This document shows, one piece after another, positions 35,846 to 45,781 of a stretch of 64,000 bases of DNA. The notes below the pieces were generated by a model. That model did not search any database, was not told the origin of the DNA, and saw only the letters and a list, made by a program, of their open reading frames with translations. Origin of the DNA: Adineta ricciae (Eukaryota > Rotifera > Eurotatoria > Adinetida > Adinetidae); NCBI GenBank assembly GCA_905250025.1, contig CAJNOJ010000049.1, forward strand, positions 248,001 to 312,000, in the 5' to 3' direction. Both the position numbers and the translations under genes were made by a program. Numbering within the stretch: the first letter of the stretch is position 1; each line of letters begins with the position of its first letter.

Positions 35846-38800
35846 TCAAATAAGATTACAAACTGACGAACGGCCGGGTGTATCAGATGGTTCGACATGA
35901 TGATGATGGTGATGATGATGAGAAAAGGCGGCTTGATTACCATTTTGTACACTGGATTTTGAAATACGACGAGAAGTATTGTTAACAATGGCAGGTGGAG
36001 AAGAAATAGGAGGAAGATTGGTTGGTGATGAGGGAATTATTGCAGGAGGATTTGTACTAATTGTCGAGCGTTTTCGGGTGTTTACTTGTAGACGTAGTTG
36101 ATCAACATCATGTCTTAATTCTGTGATTTGTCCACGTATTATATCGATTGCACCTTTATTTGCATGAATAGTTGAGACAAGAGTTGGATCAATAGATGGA
36201 ACAGCTATTGTTTGTTGTTCGCGATTGATCGCAGCAGGTTGTTTTACTAGTAAATTCTCATTGGTATTCTTCGCCACTTTAAGTGATGCGATGGCATCGG
36301 ATTGTGAAGAAGTGATATTCTTTTCTTGTATTGCTGTTTTCGATGGTTCAAATGCTTTTCGTAATGTTTCCTAGAATAAAAAGAGAGATCGTCTATGTTT
36401 CTTGTTTATTCGGACCTCAATTTCAAAATCGTTTATCATATACATTCGAACAGAAAAAGCCACAACAAACGGAAAAGAATACAAAGCATAGATATATGGA
36501 TATGTGATGAATTATTGTAAAGGATAAAAGAACACTTAACGATGAAAGTTCCTTGTTTTTCTTAAGAAGAATAATCAACCGTTCATGTGCATATCTAGAA
36601 AAGGGTGCGTCATTTTGTAATACAATATCGAGGAAAAATTCAGCAATAAAACAAGAAAAGCATGACAGTGCGTATTGAACAACATCGCCGGATTTCACAG
36701 GTTTATCATTTAACATCTGCTACCTGAGAAGTATTTTCCGACCATAAGGATTCTAAAGTGAAAGATTCGTTTGTTACGTCCAAATACAGATGAGAGTTTC
36801 TTACTTAATTTGTCATGTTCTTCTTGTAGTTTCTCCCAATTATCACGATTTCGTTTGCAACCGTCGTAGAGTGGGCTTAGACCCGAATCGACATCCGAAA
36901 GCATCTAAATAAAAAACACTTCATTCAAGAAATGATCAGCAATTGAAAAGTACTTTGTAGAGTGGAAGGCAGATTGAATCGATAAAACCAACTACAAGCA
37001 AAAGAAAGTCATCTTTTATTCGAAGAAAAATACCGAACTAACCTTGCATTTTCGGTAGCTCGTCTTTCTTTCCTCGGTCCATCATAGGCTAAACAATCCG
37101 ATAAAGAAAAACTTCTTTCCTAATTCAAATTAGCTACATACAATTGGTTCTACATGCAATTGATTTCGTTCGATATCTCCTTGTTGAAAAAATTCACTTG
37201 CGACTAATTTCGCCACGACTTGTTGAATCTCCCATGGTTTACAGATAGCAGCAACGTCACATGCTGTCATCATCATTCCTCTGGAAGAAACATACATTCG
37301 ATTGATTCATTTCATTGACATGAAATCTTACCGAAGTAAATCTTTCTTTCCTGAATCTGTCCATTGTTTTTCGTTCGCTTCAACTAATTTTTGAAATTCA
37401 CCTCGTTTTCTACAAAAATCAATCATATCGTTTATTTCTTCGTCGACTTTTCCTTACCGAAAGTACAATGCCAAATCTGTTGACAATATTGCCGATTCAA
37501 TATAATGAACAACAAGTTTATAATCATCAGGTGATAAAGCTTGAAGAATATTATTTCCTTCTGTTTGTATAATCATAATACATTGATCAAAATGATGATG
37601 TTCAAGTGTTGATGTTGTATACAACTTCGCAAGTGGCGCATCGACTTTCGCTTGAAAAGCATTATTTGTTCCGCGATGATCAAGATCGTGACTTAAACAT
37701 GCAATTAATAAGCCAATACGTTCTAAATCACTCATACGAGCATTCAAACCACCGGTCTAAATAAGAAAAAGATAATTGATTTATACTGCACTGAGAACAT
37801 GCGAATATGTGATTGACGATCGAACCGAAACTTACTGTCAGCATAGAAAACATTGTTTGAGCAACATTAAATGCATGTCGCCAATTGTGATATATCACCG
37901 GTCGATAGTTTTTCTTTACACTCAATACCCATCGACAAATAACATCATGTGGAATTTGTAATTTTCGTGGTAAATCTAACTCCATAAACATTCGAACACT
38001 AGCTAGAACAGTTTCATCATCAGTTAAAACCATATCGTTGAATTCCCATGCATATAATCGTAGTTGACTCGCTTCTGGTACAGATATTTGTGAGACTCGT
38101 TGAGCATCTTCTTCACATGCGATGACATGATAGGATAAAACTTCGAAAGCAACATTTTGCTTAGCAGTTAAACGAACAACATTCTCATATTGACGAGTAT
38201 TATGTATACCCAATCCGCAAAAGACGGAAAACGCCTAAATGAACATTTTCTCATTAAAACATTTCCGAAATAAATACACGAAGTCTTACTTCAATAATTG
38301 CCACATCATCTTCAGTGAATATTCTTTCATTTAGTTTATTCATTACTTGTGAAACACCAATAACATGTCCACTACTATCCATGATTGGTACACAAAGTAA
38401 ATTTCGTAATACAAATTCATCGTCTCCGTTGGAGATAAGCTAGATAAAACAAATCTTTAATATTCTTTTCGAAATACCTTAGTAAATCAATTACAAGATG
38501 TGCTAATGCTTGATCGCTAGTTATTTCATTCAGACTGACTGTTTCCATCGTTGCCGCGACATGATAAGCTATCTTTGCATAGCGCGAATTTTCCAAGAAA
38601 TCATTTCTAAACATGTCAACGTCTTCGCTACAATAAGAAAAGTCGTTGTAAGATGTACTACATACGTTGTCACTTTAAATTCTTCTCCGTAGATCATATC
38701 AAATCCTTTGGAAAAGTGAATATCCTAAAATAATAGTAATTAAACAAGACACTAGTTCTTTTGGATGTTCCTATTGCTTCTAATCATAGATTACTTCGAC

Positions 38801-41356
38801 TTTGTTGGATGTGGCTGGCCGATCTAATATGTAGACACAGCACCGAGCACATTGCATAAGGCCTTGCGATTCCGTCGTTATTTTATGCACTAATCGTTCC
38901 AAATCATCTTGTTCACGAAATAAATTTCGTGCTAAATTCAGAAGAAGCTAAAAGAAACAAAGAAAAATCTCGTTTTGTAAGGAGTGAAAGTAAGAATTGA
39001 TGTTAAATATTGATGAATCGAAAGTAAATCTAACCTTAAGTCTTTTTAGAAGCGAAAGATTCTCTTTGGAATTTGATGTCTCAATATTCGATGACATATT
39101 TGTCGATTGTAAATGTCCATTATCAGTACTTTTATTGTCGTTCAATGTTACAGAGGAAGGATGGAATGTGAGAGAATCGTTATGTTTATTTAGTGACATG
39201 AAATCTAACGATTGTCTAGAAAGCTTGACTGTAAGCAAATTAGATCATTGTTCCATGAAAATTGACTAGATTAGTTTTTAATACGCTTAATCTTTATGTT
39301 GCGCATGATAAACGTAAAGAAAAAGGAGAAGAAGAAGATGAAGAAAAAAAATCAAGAATGAGACGCGAAAGAAGAACGAGAAATAGAAAGTCTGCAGTCG
39401 TTGAAAGCACGCAAAACGCGAGTCTTCATTTTGCTTTTTTTATTCTTCTTTCTTCATCCGTGTGCTTGATTTTTTTCTCGACTGTGTGTTGTCAAAACGA
39501 CGTTAGAAGTATTTGGATACACTTAAAGCTCGTCAGGCATGACGAGTGAATAATATGTCTCGAAAAACAACTTCGTGTCTCACTATCTGAATCATTCTCG
39601 AAACAACACGCATTTTTACTTGATTTTTTTTGTATTCTTGAATAGACAGTTCGAATAGTTGAGCATTCGACAGACCAAGACCACAAAATGTTAAATAATT
39701 ACGGAAGACCTGGGAATATCGAAATGATGAGAAAGAAAACAGATGTAAAGGTAATGTAAATAACGTGACTTACGTTAATATCTTTAGTCGTAAATTCATG
39801 TGTGCCTGTCTTTTTGTTAATGATTTGGGCCACACCGATAGCAACATTGTCACGATTTAAAATCGGCATACAACATATGGAATGTGTTCTATAGCCGGTT
39901 TTGTTATCAACTTCTTTGTTAAATCTCGGATCCTTTGAGTAAAAGAGAAAAAGGACGAAAAATAATAATTGCTCTGTCAACAAGCGATTACAGAACGAAA
40001 ACAAATCCGATCACTTAAGAGTGTCGCATGGTGCTGTCAACGTTGTCAATGACGTTTTTGTTATGGACACGTACAAATAAATATATGTATGTATATAAAT
40101 ATGTTGAAATGTAATAAAGACTGCTGACATTTTTTCCTCTCAACTTTCATTTAACATCTCGAAGAAAAAGAGAAAAGATGGCAGATATTGATTCGGATGA
40201 TTTTGTCGATCGCGAAATGAGAGAATATAAACTCCGCACAGCTTATGGTGGACTATTGAAAAAACCTCGACATAAACCATCCAAGTATAACCATGTCCAA
40301 GTTGCGCATTCCGACGGATGTTGCTCATCGGCTGATTCAAGAGATCGTCATCCACATAAACATAAACATACACATACTCCGCGACACGAAGCCCATGATC
40401 GTGCTCATCAAAAACTTGATCCTGTTTACGTGCAACGTGGACGAGTAACAAAACCGTCGAATCGGCCGAAGAAATCGAACACTCCGCCTTATTCAACTGA
40501 ACAAAGTACCTCAATGAAATCGCCGCCCACAACAGAAAAGAAAGGTTGTTGTTGTTGCTGTACAATATGCTAGAACTGAACTGACTTTTTGTTCTTTCAT
40601 TATCAAATTCCGTGAGGAGGAAAAATAAAAAAATGAAATTCGAATTCTTTTCTACTTGATTAGATAATAAAAAAATCATTTCCTTATTTTCCACTAGGTG
40701 CTATTCAATTACTACTCGTATCCGAAGAAATGACTTACTTCGTATGCATCAGGAATATTAATATATTCTTTCGTCAATGCCACATGACCAGCAATACCTT
40801 TCCCAAATGGTATGATGATTTGTTGATCTTCTTTATGAAGCGATTGTTCGAGTGTCGATCCTGCTGTAACGTCAAATAGCTTCGAAACTAAATATCGTGC
40901 ATCTTTTGGACCACGTGCCAAAAATAAACTTCCTCGGTCGGAATTGGTTAAAATCGAAACATTGGTCAAGATCTTGTGACAAACAACATCAACATTTAAT
41001 TCATTGGCTATATCACGTATAAGTTCAAAGAAAAGTTCATGTTCATCTAAACTCATATAATCCACAGCTTGTGACGGTGCTGATGGTAATTCTCGACTTG
41101 ATCGATGACCTTGGACAATATTATTAAACATTTCATGTGTTAGAGATGTTCGCGGTTTAGCTAAATAATCTTTTTGTTCTTTGATTCGAATGCATTCTTG
41201 CAGCAAGTCATTCGGTGCATAATCTTTGAACCATCGTTTGAGAAAATTCGGCTTGCGAGCTAAGTAGCGAGCGACGATTTCCTCCGACAATGGTTGTTGA
41301 TTTGGTGTTACCGTTGTTGGCTGTTGTTGGGATACATTGTCCGATGTTTTATACAT
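35846..41356 (-). CDS. PDE11: GAF-domain cyclic nucleotide phosphodiesterase, PDE11-like, 1004 aa
   Basis: Hydrolyses cAMP/cGMP. I placed sixteen in-phase exons: 40739-41356, 39774-39932, 39620-39709, 38795-38947, 38666-38724, 38495-38627, 38290-38439, 37836-38234, 37458-37756, 37332-37409, 37142-37280, 37043-37088, 36954-36991, 36805-36904, 36724-36752 and 35846-36370. Two GAF domains (about residues 110-290 and 290-470) show the NK(K/L) motifs of ligand-binding GAFs ([10 protein letters not shown] and SQVMNKLNE). The catalytic domain has [26 protein letters not shown] and EHHHFDQC, then [26 protein letters not shown] and NNAFQAK favour PDE11 over PDE5. The last exon adds a ~175-residue Asn/Ser/His-rich tail ending CNLI, a possible prenylation box. 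A plus-strand gene lies in intron 1. Confidence 0.92.
39035..39199 (-). CDS. Possible alternative first exon of the PDE11-like gene
   Basis: A 55-codon frame beginning at ATG 39199 ([12 protein letters not shown]) and ending in KRLK at an AAG|GTTAGA donor, phase 0. It is therefore compatible with direct splicing to the GAF-B exon at 38947. Its own upstream acceptor is out of phase with the preceding exon, so it does not fit as a cassette exon. Human PDE11A also uses alternative N-termini lacking GAF-A (known). Transcript evidence is absent. Confidence 0.4.
40178..40573 (+). CDS. Nested small basic protein with C-terminal Cys cluster, 131 aa
   Basis: Lies on the opposite strand wholly inside the first intron of the PDE11-like gene. 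It is a single exon from ATG 40178, preceded by an AAAAG that could serve as a splice acceptor. The protein starts acidic ([19 protein letters not shown]), becomes His/Lys/Arg-rich ([18 protein letters not shown]), then Pro/Ser/Lys-rich, and ends [11 protein letters not shown]. The terminal Cys cluster next to lysines looks like a palmitoylation or other lipid-anchor site, so attachment to the cytosolic face of a membrane is plausible (inference). Family unknown. The reverse strand is also open, but its peptide is low-complexity. Confidence 0.65.
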   Translation: MADIDSDDFVDREMREYKLRTAYGGLLKKPRHKPSKYNHVQVAHSDGCCSSADSRDRHPHKHKHTHTPRHEAHDRAHQKLDPVYVQRGRVTKPSNRPKKSNTPPYSTEQSTSMKSPPTTEKKGCCCCCTIC

Positions 41357-42906
41357 TTTTCGATGTGACTAAAAGAACAGAATGTAAATAGTCGAGAAAA
41401 GTCTGCTTGATCAGCGTCAATAGGAAATAGAATATGGCGAATGATAAATTTCCCAACTGAATGAACTTGATAGAGACTTTTTCAAGTGATAGCAAAGCGT
41501 TGAAAAAGAAAGAAATAGGAAAACGAAGAAGAAGAAGACGATGATGGGAAAGTAGAAAGAAGAGTAAAATGTTTCCTTTTCTACAAATAAAAAATGCAAG
41601 AAGACCGAAGAAAGAAATTTAAAGATTAACAAAGACAAGAAAAAAAAACCATGAGAAATACGAGTGACACACTCTCTCTTCCTGCTCGAGTCTGATCTTT
41701 GAATATTACATATCATTAGATTGAAGTTTTTTTTTCGTATGTGTCTCCACAGGGGACTGTTTTAGACGTCATTCCAATGAATAACATAATTATACTAAAG
41801 ATTAGCACAAATTAGAGATATTCTATATAATCTGCGATGTTTTCTCTCACTGTCTCAACAAAATTTTCATTCACATACTCAATTTAATCTTTCTTCTCTG
41901 TCAAAGAGTGTGGGTTAAGTTTATTTTCTGGTCACAACAGCATTGAATCGTTTAATTGAATAAGATTTCATTGTCTAAATTCTTTTCTGAAAATCATAGA
42001 AGGATTGCTGTTAATCTAAGATTTATATTATTTATGCCGAAAAGCGCTAATTTGAAATCGTTGTCTTAGTAACAATGTTTGGGATAAAGAGGAATCCGTC
42101 GCTTTTCATGTCATCCATCAGGATAATTACTCTGACTCTTCTATCTTCGTATAGATTTCTCTTTTTTTCCGTGTGCGCTGAGATATTCACCTTCATTGCT
42201 TTAGTATCCATTGAAGATTTGTGAGAACCTGCCGATGCGTAATAATGGGAGATAATGATCGTCACGATGAAAAAACGTCAAATCCGATGTTGTTAATTGC
42301 AATAATGTGTCTAGTTAGGTATGAACTACGTTCATCTTGATTAAACCAAAACATGGATCAATTAAAAGAAGAAATGCCTGATGGAAAAAACATAAGGACA
42401 TGGAAAAAGCAAAGTTCTTGTCGTTTTTTCCTCTCTTGATGTTTGCGTGTGTTTATATAATCTATTTCGCACTTCATCTCTCTTCTTCTTCTTCTTCTTT
42501 TTCTCTTTATGTTGCCACAACAACGGAAATCTGTTGTCGTTTTCTTTCATAACATAGTCTTTCGACTGACGTCGCACGGTGTGATGAGCTCCTAACTAAA
42601 GCACACAGTTGATTGAACATCAACACGCTATTTTCCTCTATCTGAACTTATCACGCACCAATATGACCATTATTGAATTCTTTTGTTGTTGTTGTTTTCT
42701 TTCCTTTTTATTCTTCTTTTACTTCTCGTGCAATCAAGAGGGAAAATCAAGACAACACGATAGAACGGAACTGACGACATTTCATCGAAATGAAATATTG
42801 ACCTTGATATACATGTGATTTTGGATTGACTACAAAAACAAAAAAATAACAAATTTTCACGAGAAAAATTTAATGAAGAGAAAAGCATGAAAACTAGGAA
42901 ACATTT
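41357..42906. other. Interval upstream of PDE11-like gene
   Basis: About 1.5 kb. CT/TTC-rich and A-rich tracts give long but low-complexity open frames on both strands, for example around 41500-41650 and 42480-42510. No gene supported. Confidence 0.4.
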
Positions 42907-43931
42907 CTATTCACGTTCGATTTGTACTTGAACGCTTTTGATCGCGTGAATTCGATTATATTCTAAAACTTGTGTCAAACTTTGTCGATCACGATATTGT
43001 ATTCGATATGCATTCGTTTGCCCGTATCGATGACAATTCAGAACTCGACCGAATTGAGAAAAATATTCTAATAAATTATAATCAGTTAAACGAGAAGCAA
43101 CGTTTCGCACGAGAAGATAATTCGCACATTCATTCAATTGATCATCATTTTCATTGAAGATATTTAAAACACGGCCATTGAGACAAAAGGCGCGTTGAAA
43201 TAGTAATTTAATACTATCGTTGATATCAAATAGACCTAATATATACATTTGTCCATAACAGTTTTGATGAATTGTAAAAGTTTTCAAATGAGGAAAGTAA
43301 AACGACGAGAGTTTCTCTTGATCTTGTGGAAGATAATTTCCGATATGAACAAGTCGTGTTAATGTGAGCTGAGGAAGCATTTTCGATGAATGATTTCGAG
43401 GGTAATATTCGAAAGGATACCCATTGATTTGATGATTTGACGATCTGATCGCACGATTCGCATCGTTTACTTGAGCAAATTCAATAAATGCATAACCACG
43501 AGTATCATAGAGAATACAATTCAAGACACGACCGAAATGAATCGATGTATAGTCAAAGAGACTATCTTCACTTATTGGTATATATCTACCAATTGAAACA
43601 AAAACAAAATTAGGTCCATCACGAGCGTCACTGAGTAACGATGCACTAAAAGAAATCGGACAAATCAATTTGGCTTGTTTGCCTCGAATTTTGCTTACTT
43701 CACTCGACATTTCTGTATATAATGTGGACGATCATTGAGAAAATTCTTCGCAGTTATCATAGATGAGAATAAAACATGTATACATGGATGATAGCTTAAT
43801 GTTTTCCGACGGAAACAACAGAGATCTTTATCATACATTCGACAATATCGTTCGACACTTTTAGTTGATAATGTTTTCACATTGTTGAGCACAACAAGTG
43901 GCTCTTTGTCCTTATTGAATTGATTCGTCAT
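42907..43931 (-). CDS. Divergent multi-RRM RNA-binding protein, 323 aa
   Basis: Two exons, 43699-43931 and 42907-43645, join in phase 2. The start is ATG 43931; the longer frame starts at TTG. Three or four RRM-like units can be traced. The first is a degenerate unit (PLVVLNNVKTLSTKSVERYC...IHVLFSSMITAKNFLNDRPHYI). A clear second unit has RNP1-like RGYAFIEFAQVNDA and a third is a relic. The C-terminal unit (NYLLVRNVASRLTDYNLLEYFSQFGRVLNCHRY) has a typical strand-helix pattern. The order DRPHYI recurs in the RRM gene at 53208-54451, so the two are probably related. Likely a nuclear RNA-binding protein; targets unknown. RNP1 aromatic residues are only partly kept. Confidence 0.75.
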
Positions 43932-44366
43932 TCGAGAAAACAATGCGAAGACTAGTAAAACGAATGTAATGTTCTACGTGAATATTTTACTCCAGAAAAT
44001 TATCATTGGTTGGAACAGTTCCTGCCATCTGACGAAAAACGTTTATTTTGAATTAAATATTAGATTAACGATTATCATCGTTCGTCCAGAAAGTAATGAT
44101 GTCTTGACTTACATGTCAAATAGTCTTTATAGGTTGAGATTACAGGTAATCTTCAGTTAATTAAAGTAAATTCAAAAAACTTTGGTACTTCAGCTACATA
44201 GACATTCTCTGTAGAGGATAATACTGAAATACAGTACAAATTTGTAAAATTGGTTGAATTGTAAATATCAGTGACGCCCTCTTTCTTTAATTTACACTAG
44301 TTTTGATTTGTTTGATGACTCAAAACAACACTCGTTCATTGTTAGTTTATTTCACTCATGAAATAG
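43932..44366. other. Interval between RRM gene and Josephin gene
   Basis: About 435 nt. A donor-like GTAAGTC (minus) near 44110 and an acceptor-like TTTTACTAG near 43950 could define a 5' UTR intron of the RRM gene. Nothing else seen. Confidence 0.35.
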
Positions 44367-45418
44367 TTAGTGAAAAAACGAATTTTTCTGTTCAAAAACA
44401 ATAAATATATATACACTTCGAAATCGATGAATCAGTCGAATTAGATAACTAACTAGATCAGTTTTTGAACCGATTTGTGATGGTTTATGAAATGTTGAAT
44501 CTAAATTATAGTAAATTCCTTGAAGATTTTTAATGGTGAACCAATGGTTCCCATTGATATTAATTAATAAACCAAAATATGAATCCCATGGAAGATCTTG
44601 CAATGACTCACCATTGTAGAAATTAATCTGTCGAACGTTAAATCCACAACGTTTAATAGCTTCGATTAAAACACGTAAATCATAATCGCCTATCCAAAAT
44701 TGGCTGTAATCATGATTAGAATTCTTGTTAAATTCTCGAATGATTGTTTCGAGATGTTCATAAGTGAATAAATGAGGAATTTGAAATAGGTTATTCAACG
44801 AATGAATGCCACAACGACGAAACTCTTGTTTTTCGTGATAGATTGCCTGGAAACTTGATTGATTATCGACCGGAATTTTATCTTTAGGCTCTAATCGTTG
44901 CTGCTGATGTTGATGTTCTCTCCGGTTTCTTCTTGCTGAGTCATCTCCATCGCCATACTTTTGTAAGAGAAATGCATAATAACGGTCGTCATCAAATTCT
45001 TGAGAGCTTTGATTACTCTTTGTATAGTGATTACCTAAATCTGCACAACGAAATGAGCGACTTGCATGTGAGTAAATATTACTGTTTCCTGTATTTGCTG
45101 TTGCGGTGTTTTTATCATGCTTTGCATTCGAGAATTTTCCCTTGAACTCTTTACCATTGTAGTAATCTTCCAGGATGCGCTATTCGAAGAAAAAATAGTC
45201 AAATAAATGCGAAAGAAGTGTAAGTTTTTCTACTTGTAAATTCCAATTATATTCTGTGAGGAAATAAATACAATCTTCGAGGTTTAATCCTGTAAGTTCC
45301 TTAAAAAATTTCAAAGAAAGATTTGTTTCTTCGGAAACAACAACAATCCTACTTGAAACTTGTAAAGAGTTCTGTCATTTGATTGCGATTGTGACATCGA
45401 TGGCAATGAAGTCAACAT
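44367..45418 (-). CDS. UBA-like plus Josephin-domain deubiquitinase, 314 aa
   Basis: Three exons, 45353-45418, 45234-45299 and 44367-45179, all phase 0 from ATG 45418. Residues ~18-55 form a UBA/TAP-C-like three-helix module (LYKFQELTGLNLEDCIYFL then EYNWNLQRILEDYYNG). A Ser/Asn/Gln-rich linker follows. The C-terminal ~170 residues are a Josephin domain. The catalytic Cys is in EKQEFRRCGIHSLNNLFQ, the catalytic His in NGNHWFTI and the Asn in YYNLDS, in the order of ataxin-3 and Josephins. It should therefore be a cysteine-protease deubiquitinase. Ataxin-3 has Josephin first and ubiquitin-interacting motifs after; here the ubiquitin-binding module is N-terminal. The large third exon has no in-frame start, so only the spliced model gives an intact protein. 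Confidence 0.87.
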
Positions 45419-45521
45419 TGTTTCTTTTGAGTATGCGCTGACATGTTACATTGCTAGGAAAAAAAAATAACAACGAAAATAGCATACAAAAAGAATAAAA
45501 AGACAAATAAAGGTGAAAAAC

Positions 45522-45743
45522 ATGCTTTCTATATTTACATTCTGTTTCTTCCTTCTTTGTCAAGATGTGGATATTCGTCGTGAGAGTAACCTATTGGATG
45601 TTTTCTCGTTTTTTGATAGAGAATATAAAGGATTTTTTGTTAATATTTATTCAATAAGTCGGACGAAGTGTTTTTTTTATTGCTTAAAAATTATAGAAAC
45701 AAAATGCTTCAGTAATATACAAAATTTTAATGCTATAAAATAA
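45522..45743 (+). CDS. Possible small secreted Cys-containing peptide, 73 aa
   Basis: ATG 45522 begins a signal-peptide-like start (MLSIFTFCFFLLC). The mature part ends with a Cys-spaced stretch (TKCFFYCLKIIETKC), loosely like a PAN/Apple fragment. It is followed by AATAAA-type sequence. There is no paralogue in the window and no intron. It may be a fragment of a longer gene. Confidence 0.3.
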   Translation: MLSIFTFCFFLLCQDVDIRRESNLLDVFSFFDREYKGFFVNIYSISRTKCFFYCLKIIETKCFSNIQNFNAIK

Positions 45744-45781
45744 ACATTTGTATACTGCATGAACAGAAATGTTGATGAGTT

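Noticed and set aside
40140..40694. Minus-strand 184-codon frame inside the PDE11 intron
   Set aside because: Low-complexity, hydrophobic at one end, and overlapping the better plus-strand frame. It is not compatible with PDE11 splicing.
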